From Rhodospirillaceae bacterium (lineage in GTDB: Bacteria > Pseudomonadota > Alphaproteobacteria > SHVP01), in contig PBKD01000012.1 of the NCBI GenBank assembly GCA_002722055.1, forward strand, positions 1 to 64,000: a DNA stretch of 64,000 bases. The letters are read 5' to 3'. Below the pieces are notes generated by a model. That model was not told the DNA's origin. It searched no databases and was given only the letters and a program-made list of their open reading frames with translations. Positions 1 through 9,403 of the stretch are shown here, piece after piece (within the stretch, counting starts at the first letter, position 1; every line of letters starts with the position of its first letter). The translations under genes were made by a program, and so were the position numbers.

Positions 1-177
1 GGTTTTGATCCTGGTCCTTTTGCTCCTGGCCCTGGAGGTTTTGATCCTGGTCCTTTTGCTCCTGGCCCTGGTGGTTTTGATCCTGGTCCTTTTGCTCCTG
101 GCCCTGGAGGTTTTGATCCTGGTCCTTTTGCTCCTGGCCCTGGAGGTTTTGATCCTGGTCCTTTTACCCCTGGTGGA
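1..177 (+). repeat. 36-bp in-frame tandem repeats
   Basis: Four nearly identical 36-bp units (1-36, 37-72, 73-108, 109-144), differing only by an A/T change at the end of unit 2, are followed by a degenerate unit (145-177) and looser FDP/FEP repeats to about 245. Each unit encodes GFDPGPFAPGPG. The array continues to the window edge, so its length is unknown. Near-identity at DNA level implies recent expansion by slippage or recombination. Confidence 0.9.
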
Positions 178-3075
178 GGTTTTGAACCTATTGGGTTCCA
201 ACCAGGCCCAATCTTTGATCCAATCTTTGATCCTATTTTTGAGCCAACTCCTGGAGTGATTCCAATTGAAAATAATGCTGGTAATAATTTAGGAAATAGT
301 CCACCAACTTTGACTCCTTTTTCATCTTTAAATTTGTCTCCAGGTCAGGGAATGGCGCTAAGCTTAATAGCAACTGATCCAGATGGCGATGCAGTTACCT
401 TTGCCGTAACCGGTGGATCACAATCGACTATTTCAGTGACTATTGACGATGGGATTGACCAGATATTTAGTGCAGCCAGCCCTGTTTTTATTGATCGATT
501 AACCCAAGCGGGTATTAGTCCATCTGAACCCGTCACTGAGGAAACTATTAGTCTTGTAACAGGTGCATTTAACGCAGCTTCGGCAGCTGCTCAAGCAAAA
601 GCATTAGAACTTGGGATACCCAATCATGGACCGACTGATGAACTTATAGATACTGTTTTTCTAGCTGCTATTACTTCAGGATCGTCTCCAAATGATGCAA
701 TAAATGCTGCAGTTCAAGCTGCCAAAGCATTTGTTCCTGATATGATACTTTTACAAGTAGCAAATAGTTTTCAAAATCAATCATTAACATTAAATGTAAC
801 CGCTACAGATATAAATGGGGCAACTACTGTTGAAACAATCTTTATTAGTGTTGGTGCTGGTGGACCAGTAGCAGTAAATAATATTAGCGATGAAGCAATA
901 GAAGCAGGTGCGGGTATTACTGGTGTGAATGGTTCAGGGAATGTTTTAGCAAATGATACTGGAGATGGAATAACTTTAACTGCTATAAGAACAGGTTCTG
1001 CTGAAGGAAGTGGAACAGCTGGGACGGTCGGTTCCCCAATTCAAGGTAACTTCGGAACACTGACAATAAATTCATCCGGTAATTATACATACGAAGTAAA
1101 TAATTCTAATACTACTGTTAATGCTTTACAAACTGGCCAAACTCTAACGGAGTCTTTTAATTATACTATTACTAACCAGTCTGGTTCAGATACTGGGGTT
1201 CTCGAAATAGAAATAAAAGGTTCTAATGACGCACCAATTGCTGTTGGTGATACTGCTACGGCAACGGAAGGTACTGCAAGTCAAGCCGCAGTGAATGCAA
1301 CGGGTAATGTATTAACTAATGATAGTGACGCTGAAACTGGAAACTTGGTTGTTTCATCGGTAGTATCAGCGGTAACCGGGACTACCACTAGTAACTTTGG
1401 CACAATCACCATGGCATCTAATGGAGCATTCACATATGTAGTTAATGATTCTAATACTACAGTGGATGCTTTGGGAACAGGTCAAACCTTAACTGATACA
1501 TTTACTTATACCCTTGCTGATTCTCAAGGTGCAACAACCTCAGCAAATTTAGTGATTACAATTAATGGAGTTACTGATCAAGCCGGTCCTAGGGTTGTTG
1601 GCTATTATAATATATCAAATGGTCAGGGAAATTCAGTACAAATTCAAAATATTATAGACGCAGGTCATACACCCCAAAATATGACAACCCTATCAGCAAC
1701 TGAATTAAGTCAAATTGATGTTTTATATGTAAACAATCCAAGTAATTCCAACCATACAGGTGGAGGGTCAGAATACGTAAATGCAATGCCAGCTATCGAA
1801 GCTTTTGTTGCTAGTGGTAAAGTATTAATTTACCACGATCGAAATGTTAGAGATATTGAAACTATTTTACCAGGAAATAACGGTATAACGTCTGCTAGAG
1901 ATTTTGGTGAAAGTAGAGCCATTGATATTCTAGACAATACAACTTTAGTTACCGATGGTCCTGGTGGAGTACTAAATGATACCTCTCTTGATAATGGAGG
2001 TTCTTCCAACCATGGTTTTGTTCACGAAGCATCATTACCTGCTGGTGCCGTCAAAATACTGAGCTCTACAACAGATAGTAAGATTATTACATTCTCTTAT
2101 GCGCATGGAGATGGTCATGCAATATACTCAACTATTCCACTTGATCATTACCTTAGAGCAGGCTCAGGTCAACCAAAAGAAAACTTGAGGGAAGTCTATG
2201 CTCCAAATGTAATTGCTTATGCTGCAGAATTAGTTGACCCAATCGTTTTGGATCTAGATGGAGATGGTCTTGAGTTTATTCATCTTCAAGGAAACTCTGT
2301 TGACTTTTCTATGGATCCCACTGGCACTATAAGTCCAAACGATTGGTTAAGCCCTGATGATGGTTTCCTTGTTTTTGATAAAAACGAAAATAATAAAGTT
2401 GATGATATAACAGAATTATTCTCAGAGTTTTTTGCAGACGGTGTCTCATCTGGAATGGAAGCATTAAAAATATTTGATGAAAATAATGATGGAGTTATTG
2501 ATTCCAAGGATTCACTTTTTTCTAAATTATTAATTTGGCAGGATAAAAACTCAGATGGAAAAACTGATCAAGGTGAACTAAATAATATTTCAGATTTTGG
2601 AATAAATTCATTAAACCTTGCTTCTGAAGATGCTTTTCAAATTGTTGGTGATAGTGTTTTGCTATCTTCTGGTAATTTTGAAACGGAGGATGGTGAACAA
2701 GGTACTTTAGGTGAAGTTGCATTCAGTGTTACTAATGATGATAAATCTGATATACCAACAGTTGACCTAGGAAGTATTTCTAGTCTTCAAATTGCAGACT
2801 TAGAAAGGTTGGATACGACAAATAATTCCAATGAAAGAACTATTATTAACCTTGAAGATATTTTAACTTCTGGAAATACCCCAAGAGAATTATCCATATT
2901 CGGCGATAAAGGTGATGATTTGGTAATAAATTCTCTCTCTGAAAAAGTGGAATTAAGCTCTATTTTGATGGAAGGCTCAGTGGAGGCAACTAAGATATCT
3001 TTCGAAGGGACTTCAACTACACTGTTTGTAGACAATGATATTTCAGTCAGTATTAACCAAACTAGCCTTTTCTAA
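1..3075 (+). CDS. Large secreted repeat protein / adhesin, 5' end cut by window edge
   Basis: The frame is open from base 1 to a TAA at 3073-3075 (1024 codons visible), so the true start lies left of the window. Codons 1-59 are Gly/Pro/Phe/Asp repeats (GFDPGPFAPGPG). Codons about 288-410 and 411-527 are two VCBS-type beta domains, each with the 'GNVLxND' and 'TxTFxYT' patterns. Codons about 530-745 resemble a ThuA/glutamine-amidotransferase-like domain (start GPRVVGYYN). Codons about 746-873 carry Asp/Asn-rich EF-hand-like loops (LDLDGDGLE, FDENNDGVID, DKNSDGKTD). The acidic C-terminus lacks Cys and ends in ISVSINQTSLF, as expected of a type I secretion substrate. A TolC-family gene follows 154 bp downstream. 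Cell-surface adhesion or matrix function is inferred from the family; the ligand is unknown. Confidence 0.85.
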   Translation, partial: GFDPGPFAPGPGGFDPGPFAPGPGGFDPGPFAPGPGGFDPGPFAPGPGGFDPGPFTPGGGFEPIGFQPGPIFDPIFDPIFEPTPGVIPIENNAGNNLGNSPPTLTPFSSLNLSPGQGMALSLIATDPDGDAVTFAVTGGSQSTISVTIDDGIDQIFSAASPVFIDRLTQAGISPSEPVTEETISLVTGAFNAASAAAQAKALELGIPNHGPTDELIDTVFLAAITSGSSPNDAINAAVQAAKAFVPDMILLQVANSFQNQSLTLNVTATDINGATTVETIFISVGAGGPVAVNNISDEAIEAGAGITGVNGSGNVLANDTGDGITLTAIRTGSAEGSGTAGTVGSPIQGNFGTLTINSSGNYTYEVNNSNTTVNALQTGQTLTESFNYTITNQSGSDTGVLEIEIKGSNDAPIAVGDTATATEGTASQAAVNATGNVLTNDSDAETGNLVVSSVVSAVTGTTTSNFGTITMASNGAFTYVVNDSNTTVDALGTGQTLTDTFTYTLADSQGATTSANLVITINGVTDQAGPRVVGYYNISNGQGNSVQIQNIIDAGHTPQNMTTLSATELSQIDVLYVNNPSNSNHTGGGSEYVNAMPAIEAFVASGKVLIYHDRNVRDIETILPGNNGITSARDFGESRAIDILDNTTLVTDGPGGVLNDTSLDNGGSSNHGFVHEASLPAGAVKILSSTTDSKIITFSYAHGDGHAIYSTIPLDHYLRAGSGQPKENLREVYAPNVIAYAAELVDPIVLDLDGDGLEFIHLQGNSVDFSMDPTGTISPNDWLSPDDGFLVFDKNENNKVDDITELFSEFFADGVSSGMEALKIFDENNDGVIDSKDSLFSKLLIWQDKNSDGKTDQGELNNISDFGINSLNLASEDAFQIVGDSVLLSSGNFETEDGEQGTLGEVAFSVTNDDKSDIPTVDLGSISSLQIADLERLDTTNNSNERTIINLEDILTSGNTPRELSIFGDKGDDLVINSLSEKVELSSILMEGSVEATKISFEGTSTTLFVDNDISVSINQTSLF

Positions 3076-3229
3076 TAAACTTTTTAACCAATTAACCATA
3101 TATAAATAACCAGTTTTTGATATACTTTCTTGAAAATTGTTCAAAATTGTGGGAAAAATAGATAATTTTGGGAATAATTCTTAAATTATCTAGTGATTGT
3201 CTTTATGGTAAGTAGCAATAGGTAAAATT

Positions 3230-5494
3230 TTGATAAAACGTTATATAAATAAATTATTAAAAATAATTTTTATTTCCTTCATTAGTAAAATTTTATTTCT
3301 ATATTCTGTTAATGCTGAGTCTTTAACTGAAGTAGCTAAAAAAGCTGTACCCAATCATCCATCAATAATTGCTCAAAAACAACTTTTAAAAGCAGCTAAA
3401 ATTGGTATTCGTGAAGCTAAAGCTGGTTACCTTCCATCAGTTGATATGCGTTTGGGTGGTTCAAGGGCAAGAACAAATAGTTCAACAACCAGAGGTCGAG
3501 CTACAAGGCCTACAGATAGAAGTTCGCAAAGTAAAGTGCTTACAAGAAAAGAAGGAAGCTTAACTGTTAGCCAGATGATTTTTGATGGATTCGCTACTAA
3601 AAATCTTGTAGGAGCTGCAGCTTCTAGATATGAACTTGCTAATGAACAAATATTAGAAATTGCACAAGGCGTAAGTCTTAGGTTATCTGCAGCTTATGTA
3701 GGAGTTGCAAGAGATAGAAGGTTATTAAGTCTGGCTGAAAAAAATATAAAGCGACATTCAGACATCATTAAGCAAATTCAGGTTCAAGTAGATTCTGGTG
3801 GTGCTACTGCTGCTGATCTTGATCAAGCAAGAGCTAGAATTGAAGGTGCAAAAGCAATATATATGCAAATGGGGGGGAGATTGCGAGACTCAGAAGCAGG
3901 TTATTTGGAAGCAGTAGGATCTTTGCCAGGTAATATAATTTTTCCTAAACCTGATAATGAAGTTTTTGGTTTTTCGAAAGATAATCAAACTAACTCTGAT
4001 AAGGATAAACCTCAATCTCTAGTTCAAACTTCTGATGAGTATAATTCAGCACTTGAAAAAATTATAGATTTAGCAATGGAAAGTAATCATTCTCTTAATT
4101 CGGCTAGGTTAACAATTGATTCTGTTATGTCTGCTAGAAAAGCAGCTAAATCACCATTCTTACCAAGAGTTGATTTACAGTTATTAGGTTCTAGAACACA
4201 AAATGTTGGTGGGTCCCCAGGAATGAGTTCGGATCATGTTGCAACTTTTAATTTTACATATAATTTTTATAGGGGTGGTGGTGATACGGCCAGACTTGAG
4301 TCAAGTAAAGCTTCTTTAGCTGAGTCAAGAGCTAGATTAATGGAGGCAAAGAGGTTAATTGAACAGACTTTAAGAATTAGCTTTAATGCCTGGAATACGG
4401 CAAGGTCACAATTACCATCGTTAGAGAGTCGTGTGGAAGCTTCGCAAGCTGCACTTGATTCATATAAGGAACAATTTACATTAGGAAAAAGAACTTTGCT
4501 AGAGGTTCTAAATGCAGAAAATGAAGTTTTTGGAGCTAGATCTGCATTAGCTGAAGGTAGTGCAACTGTTTTGCTAGCCCAATATCAAGTATTAGCTGCA
4601 ACTGGTACGTTAACAAATTATTTAGAAGTTGATGTTTTTGGAAATGGGGAGAGTATTTCTAATGAAAGCCAATCAAACGATCCAGTAGAAATAGATAATA
4701 CTAAATTAACAAATAAAATTAATAAAGAAACTAATGATAGTAATAAAGAAAAAACTTTTATTAATAAGAAAAATTTAAATCAAACAAGTAAATTAGATAA
4801 TGGAATAAAATCAGTTATCTCACCAAATAATTCTAATAATCTTAGAAGAAAACAAAATGAAAATTTTGTAAATATTGAAAAAGATAAATCTTTATTAAAA
4901 ATAGAAAACTCTAAAGTAACTAAAAAAGATAAGAAGGTTCCTGAATTAATTCAAAAGATATCGGATCCAAAAAATGTTATGGCATTTAATCCTACTAAAA
5001 ATATAAATGAAAAGGGAAATATAATTAATTATAATCAATACGCCATGTTTAAAAAGCCTGGAAAAATTAATAAGATTTTAAAACCAATTAATTTAGTTGA
5101 AACAAAAAAAATATCTAATATTCAGAACTTAATCAAAAAAAACTACAATCAATTAGTTTTACTGAAGCCAGTCGCCCTAAAAGAACAAAAAAAATTAATC
5201 AATAATAGTTCTTTATTAAAAATATCAAAAAAACCAGTTACAAGAAAAATAGAAAAAGTATACAGCTCTAAACCAAAAGAAAATATAGAAGATCGTAAAA
5301 TACTAAATAAAAATCAACCAAACAATGAATCAAAGCTTTTGATCAAGGGTCAAATAGAATCTGTAATTCAAAAAAGACCGAACCCAGTTAGTGTTATAGA
5401 AAAAAACAAAAGAGTTGTAAATGATACAAAAGAAAAAGTTATCTCAATAAAAATTGAAAGGCCACCAGTTTTTCTGCCTGGTGAGCCATCTTAA
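3230..5494 (+). CDS. TolC-family outer-membrane efflux/secretion protein with long basic tail
   Basis: The 754-residue product starts at a TTG; no in-frame ATG lies nearby upstream. Residues 1-29 form a signal peptide (basic start, hydrophobic core, ending VNA before E30). Residues about 30-465 match the TolC/OEP fold: two alpha-helical hairpin repeats with typical motifs (QMIFDGFATKN, ADLDQARARIEGAK, YNFYRGGGD, LGKRTLLEVLNAENE). TolC forms the outer-membrane duct of type I secretion and efflux systems. Typical members are 430-500 residues. Here residues about 480-754 are a Lys/Asn/Ile-rich low-complexity extension coded by strikingly A-rich DNA. It lies directly after the secreted repeat protein, suggesting it serves that substrate; the ABC transporter and membrane-fusion partners are not in the window. 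Confidence 0.88.
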   Translation: MIKRYINKLLKIIFISFISKILFLYSVNAESLTEVAKKAVPNHPSIIAQKQLLKAAKIGIREAKAGYLPSVDMRLGGSRARTNSSTTRGRATRPTDRSSQSKVLTRKEGSLTVSQMIFDGFATKNLVGAAASRYELANEQILEIAQGVSLRLSAAYVGVARDRRLLSLAEKNIKRHSDIIKQIQVQVDSGGATAADLDQARARIEGAKAIYMQMGGRLRDSEAGYLEAVGSLPGNIIFPKPDNEVFGFSKDNQTNSDKDKPQSLVQTSDEYNSALEKIIDLAMESNHSLNSARLTIDSVMSARKAAKSPFLPRVDLQLLGSRTQNVGGSPGMSSDHVATFNFTYNFYRGGGDTARLESSKASLAESRARLMEAKRLIEQTLRISFNAWNTARSQLPSLESRVEASQAALDSYKEQFTLGKRTLLEVLNAENEVFGARSALAEGSATVLLAQYQVLAATGTLTNYLEVDVFGNGESISNESQSNDPVEIDNTKLTNKINKETNDSNKEKTFINKKNLNQTSKLDNGIKSVISPNNSNNLRRKQNENFVNIEKDKSLLKIENSKVTKKDKKVPELIQKISDPKNVMAFNPTKNINEKGNIINYNQYAMFKKPGKINKILKPINLVETKKISNIQNLIKKNYNQLVLLKPVALKEQKKLINNSSLLKISKKPVTRKIEKVYSSKPKENIEDRKILNKNQPNNESKLLIKGQIESVIQKRPNPVSVIEKNKRVVNDTKEKVISIKIERPPVFLPGEPS

Positions 5495-5505
5495 AAAAAT
5501 TCATA

Positions 5506-6261
5506 TTAGTGAATAAAATCATCAGGTTTTTGTTGACCTGCAGTCATCGGAGAAATGTTATTTTTTAACAACCCATTAGTTTCATAATCATTTAATTTAT
5601 GAATTTTTACTAATTCAGCATTATTAATATTTTCAGTATATTTTTTTAATTTCTCAATCATAGACTTTCTTTGAATTTGCCCACACCTAATTACATCAAA
5701 TGAAATAAATGGTTTAATAATATTTATACCAGAAAAGGCAAAGGCATTAATAATTGGCCATAATATTATGTTTATACTTCCATGTCTCCCTTTGCTGGAA
5801 TAGGTTTCTCTTTTGCCATTAGTAGTAATTGATAAAAGTATTTTTTTTTTATTTAATAAACTTTTATCAAACCAAAGATTTTTTGAGGGTTGATGTGCAA
5901 AACCTTCAGATAAAACTCTATCACACCAGCCTTTTAGGATTGCAGGCATACCATATAACCATAAAGGGAACTGAAGAATTATAATATCTGACCATTGGAT
6001 ATTCTTATGTTCATATTCTATATCAGATGAAGTTGTGTTATTAATAATAGAATCTAATTGTGCTTTTGGAAATTGAACTAGATCTGTATCACTTTGATTA
6101 CTGAAATTTTCTCTTGAGAGTAGTGGATTAAAATTATTTTTATACAGATCATTAAATTTTACTTTATGTCCTTTATTTTCTAAAAAAACACGAAGTTCAT
6201 TTGCAATAGAAGAATTGAATGATTTTGATTCAGGGTGAGCAAGAATTATATAAAAATTCAT
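5506..6261 (-). CDS. NAD(P)H dehydrogenase (quinone)-like flavoprotein, Flavodoxin_2 family
   Basis: The 251-residue protein has the N-terminal flavodoxin-like strand/loop (YIILAHPESKSFNSSIA) that binds the FMN/FAD phosphate, and the family signature QFPLWLYGMPAILKGWCDRV followed by GFAH. These are hallmarks of the NQO1/MdaB/KefF group, which makes two-electron reductions of quinones with NAD(P)H. Length is usual for the NQO1-like branch. Its ATG shares one base with the TAA of the upstream methyltransferase gene (TAATG), so the two are probably translationally coupled. The physiological substrate cannot be read from sequence. Confidence 0.85.
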   Translation of the reverse strand: MNFYIILAHPESKSFNSSIANELRVFLENKGHKVKFNDLYKNNFNPLLSRENFSNQSDTDLVQFPKAQLDSIINNTTSSDIEYEHKNIQWSDIIILQFPLWLYGMPAILKGWCDRVLSEGFAHQPSKNLWFDKSLLNKKKILLSITTNGKRETYSSKGRHGSINIILWPIINAFAFSGINIIKPFISFDVIRCGQIQRKSMIEKLKKYTENINNAELVKIHKLNDYETNGLLKNNISPMTAGQQKPDDFIH

Positions 6262-7424
6262 TAATTTTTTTTACATCCAAAAAGAAACCAAGCACCAGCA
6301 CCTCCAAAATCACCTCCTTGGAAAAGTTTTGTTCTTCCTTGAGCGTATTCATTTTGAATTGCGCTTTGCTGTACATTTTTAAAAAAGAATTTTGTATCAA
6401 AACCACATTCATTTAAAGTTTGTTTTAAATTTATTTCTTTTAATGGGCCCCAGAAAGGTTCATTATTGTTGTAGGTATCCCAATCTAAGATAAATTGATC
6501 ATAAAAATCCATTCCTTCAAATTCAGGTGTTTCTGCATGCACCATTAACCCTCCGGGTTTTAGAAGCCTATTGCATTCTTTCATAATATTTTTAAAAGCA
6601 GGGTGAGAAGTTTCATGAAGAAGAATATGAGAAACAATTAAATCAAAACTCCTATCTTTAAAATTTGTTTTTTCAGCATTCTGTTGTGAAAAATGAATTT
6701 TTTTTGACATTGATTTTGCTCTGGAATGGCCGTACCTAAGAAATGGACCAGAAATATCGATTGCATGAACATCAGAACCAGGAAAAGTATCTACATATGG
6801 AGTTGTTGAATGTCCTACAGAACAGCCCATATCAAGTATTTTTTTGGGATTTAATTTAGAATATTTTTCTTTTATAAAACTAATTATTGTTTTACCCATA
6901 TCTTCATTATATGCCCCCATTCTTCCCATGGAATATAAAAAAACACCAGGATCATAAACTGCACCAGGGAGTACATCATCTTCTATTAGTTCATTATGAT
7001 ATCCGCCAGGTATACAATGTATATCTACAGCACTCATATACCTAGGAACTTCCAATTTTTTGTTTAGTTTTAATGAACCTAAAGAGGATCTGTTTTTGAT
7101 AGTTTTTGCTTTTTTTGCTAATACATATATCTGTCTTTCTGCAATTTCACTTTGAATATCTTGTTTCATTTCTTGGCTAGTTCTTTGTAGAGAACTCCAT
7201 ATTTGGTAAGAACTTTCTTTATTCATAACTTTTCTTACTTCATGACGGCTTTTAGGAAATAAATTTTTATTTTTATTTAAATTTATAGTTTTTTGGTATG
7301 TTGATTTTAATTTTGGTGAAATATGATTAGCCAAATGTAATTTAAGGTTTGAAACATACATTTGACGAGATGCTTCATCATGTGTATTTTCTGGTAGCAT
7401 GTCATGTTTGCCTTGAAGTTCCAT
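6261..7424 (-). CDS. Class I SAM-dependent methyltransferase with N-terminal extension
   Basis: In this 387-residue protein, residues about 195-310 form a Rossmann methyltransferase core: motif I ILDMGCSVGHS, an acidic residue ending strand 2 (VHAIDIS), and the post-motif FDLIVSHILLHE and LLKPGGLMVHAE segments. The first 190 residues are Lys-rich, hydrophilic and match no domain I recognise. The C-terminus has a Gly-rich stretch (GGDFGGAGAWFLFG). It sits between an HxlR regulator (24 bp upstream) and the quinone reductase (1-base overlap), suggesting one transcript. The acceptor is unknown; a small-molecule substrate fits the catabolic neighbourhood better than RNA or protein, but this is inference. 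Confidence 0.8.
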   Translation of the reverse strand: MELQGKHDMLPENTHDEASRQMYVSNLKLHLANHISPKLKSTYQKTINLNKNKNLFPKSRHEVRKVMNKESSYQIWSSLQRTSQEMKQDIQSEIAERQIYVLAKKAKTIKNRSSLGSLKLNKKLEVPRYMSAVDIHCIPGGYHNELIEDDVLPGAVYDPGVFLYSMGRMGAYNEDMGKTIISFIKEKYSKLNPKKILDMGCSVGHSTTPYVDTFPGSDVHAIDISGPFLRYGHSRAKSMSKKIHFSQQNAEKTNFKDRSFDLIVSHILLHETSHPAFKNIMKECNRLLKPGGLMVHAETPEFEGMDFYDQFILDWDTYNNNEPFWGPLKEINLKQTLNECGFDTKFFFKNVQQSAIQNEYAQGRTKLFQGGDFGGAGAWFLFGCKKN

Positions 7425-7448
7425 AATTTATCCTTCCTTTACATTATA

Positions 7449-7925
7449 TTACTTAAACCGGTAATCTATTGATTTAGTAGCACCGGGTCCTGGTGTCGTA
7501 ATTATATCCCAAATATTTATTTCATCTCCACTCTCATTTTGAATTTTTAAGTTAGGTATTTTTTTATTTGTTAATCTATCCTTGAGGATCATTGGTATTT
7601 CACCTGGAGATAAAATCCATTTATCACACCATTGAATTAGAGCAATTATAATTGTAGCTGTACTTAAACCTTTTTGTGTTAATAAATAATAAGATCTTTT
7701 ACTATTAGGATTAATAGCTTTTTTTTCCATCAAACCTTCTTCAATAAGTTTATTTAGACGGACTGAAAGAATATTTTTTGCAATACCTAAATTATTATAA
7801 AAATCATTAAATTTTTTTGTTCCAAGTAGAGCTTCTTGTAAAATTGGTAAAGTCCACCACTCGCCTAGAATTTCCATAGATTTTGCTAATGAGCAGGCGT
7901 CTGATGAATGGCTAACTTTTTTCAT
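7449..7925 (-). CDS. HxlR-family winged-helix transcriptional regulator
   Basis: The 158-residue protein has the HxlR signature: a conserved early Cys (C11), the SLxxLGExWTLxIL-like helix (KSMEILGEWWTLPILQEAL), the LGIAKNILSVRLNKLIEEGL recognition helix and the wing YYLLTQKG. HxlR proteins are small dimeric DNA-binding regulators, often sensing electrophiles or quinones through the N-terminal Cys and controlling adjacent genes. The downstream neighbour two genes on is a quinone-reductase-like flavoprotein, which suits a redox or quinone sensor. It lies 63 bp beyond the MmgE/PrpD gene on the same strand, so it may start its own transcript. Confidence 0.9.
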   Translation of the reverse strand: MKKVSHSSDACSLAKSMEILGEWWTLPILQEALLGTKKFNDFYNNLGIAKNILSVRLNKLIEEGLMEKKAINPNSKRSYYLLTQKGLSTATIIIALIQWCDKWILSPGEIPMILKDRLTNKKIPNLKIQNESGDEINIWDIITTPGPGATKSIDYRFK

Positions 7926-7988
7926 ATTAAATTTATAGAATAAAACATAGCTTTAATCAACTTTAGTTTTATTATTAAACCTTTAATT

Positions 7989-9398
7989 TTATTCACAAAA
8001 AGGGTCTAATATTGAACAAGCATTATCTAGTTGTTCAATATTCCATAATTTTTCAAGAAAATCAGCTTTTTGTTGATCAGATATTTGACCAAATGAAGCA
8101 TCATTAAATTTTTCTTCAAGATCAATATTACTTAGTGGGTTTAGTGGCCCGCCTCTATAATTTTCATCAGCCCAACGGGTATGTTTAGTCCCATTATTTG
8201 TTATCAATTCAATTTTACTTCTAATTTTATCAAAACCCATAGACTCAATTTCACTATCTTGTATTGTTGTAATTTTTTTTTGCATTTCTTGAACCTCTTT
8301 TTTTCTTACAAAGGCATTAGTAAATTCTGCTTTTCCTGCCTTACCTGCAATTGCAATTGCAGATAAAAGAAAATGCATACAAAATTTTCCTTCTAATTCT
8401 GTATTAGCAAATTGATAACGGATCGGTCCAAGAATATTTTGTGCAGCATAGAGTTTTATTTCTTGAATATCTTTAAATTGAATTTTTTCTTCTTCCATAA
8501 GATATTTTAATGCATCCATACTTGGATGTGTTAAAACTCCGCAAGGATATGGCTTTATGCTTACTCCAGGGTTCTCAATAGTTAAAGGATTGCCAAATTT
8601 ACCTAAGACATGATCTAAATCTGCTCCCGGTCCGGCGATTGCAAGGTAGCCCCATTTACCATCTAACGAGTTTACATCTGCAGTAAAACCATTTTTTACA
8701 AGTAAAGCAGCTGTAACACCATTTTCAGATGATCTTCCCACATGTAGAGGTTTTGTCATAGTTCCAAAATTTGCTCTAATACCTGATGCCATAGATGAAG
8801 CAATTCCAATTGTCATAGCTATTTGTTCTTCATTGAAATCAAGCATTTTTGCTGCTGCTACTGCTGAACCAAAAGTTCCAATTGTTCCTGAAGTATGAAA
8901 TCCTCTAGCATAATGATCAGGGTTTATTGCTTCTGCAATTTTACATTCAACTTCAAAACCAGCATTAAATGCTGTGAGGAATTGTTTACCATCAACACCT
9001 CCAATCATTTCTCCAATTGATATACAGGCAGATAATGGTGGAACTGTTGGATGAGTTAATAGTCCATACATTCTTCCTGGTCCATAAGATAATTGAGTAT
9101 CATCCCAGTCCATTGCATGTCCAGCTAAACCATGCCATAAGGCTGAGAGGTGTGCTGGAAATTTTTTACCTTTTATTCCGATTAGTCTTGAATCTGGAGA
9201 ACCACTAGTACTTTCTATATATTTATACATTACACTTAGTGCATCTTGCTCAGTTCCACCGATCATTACCGAAATACCATCAAGTATACATCTTCTACTT
9301 ATATTAAGTGCTTCATTAGATATTTGATCATAATTAAATTTGTCAACAAATGTTGAGGCTTCTTTAGTTAGAGATATTTCAGAAGAACCTTTATTCAT
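7989..9398 (-). CDS. MmgE/PrpD family protein (2-methylcitrate dehydratase-like)
   Basis: From the chosen start the product is 469 residues, near the usual 450-480 of the family. The N-terminal helical domain has the WHGLAGHAMDWDDT segment, and the centre has the SAVAAAKMLDFNEEQIAMTIGIASS and GRSSENGVTAALLVKNGF patterns typical of MmgE/PrpD. An ATG further out (9434) would overlap the upstream deacetylase gene by 31 bp. I prefer the ATG at 9396-9398 because AAGGAAGG lies about 9 bases before it. Family members dehydrate 2-methylcitrate or act on other hydroxy-di/tricarboxylates (for example IDS-epimerase, cis-aconitate decarboxylase). There are no prpB/prpC genes nearby, so methylcitrate is doubtful. 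Confidence 0.87.
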   Translation of the reverse strand: MNKGSSEISLTKEASTFVDKFNYDQISNEALNISRRCILDGISVMIGGTEQDALSVMYKYIESTSGSPDSRLIGIKGKKFPAHLSALWHGLAGHAMDWDDTQLSYGPGRMYGLLTHPTVPPLSACISIGEMIGGVDGKQFLTAFNAGFEVECKIAEAINPDHYARGFHTSGTIGTFGSAVAAAKMLDFNEEQIAMTIGIASSMASGIRANFGTMTKPLHVGRSSENGVTAALLVKNGFTADVNSLDGKWGYLAIAGPGADLDHVLGKFGNPLTIENPGVSIKPYPCGVLTHPSMDALKYLMEEEKIQFKDIQEIKLYAAQNILGPIRYQFANTELEGKFCMHFLLSAIAIAGKAGKAEFTNAFVRKKEVQEMQKKITTIQDSEIESMGFDKIRSKIELITNNGTKHTRWADENYRGGPLNPLSNIDLEEKFNDASFGQISDQQKADFLEKLWNIEQLDNACSILDPFCE

Positions 9399-9403
9399 TT
9401 TTT

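Noticed and set aside
1-177. 36-bp repeats as a CRISPR array
   Set aside because: Units are directly adjacent without spacers and are in-frame coding repeats; no cas genes are present.
5-259. 84-codon open frame of Leu/Val-rich repeats
   Set aside because: It is a shifted reading of the 36-bp repeat inside the large secreted protein, whose frame (starting at base 1) runs through to 3075.
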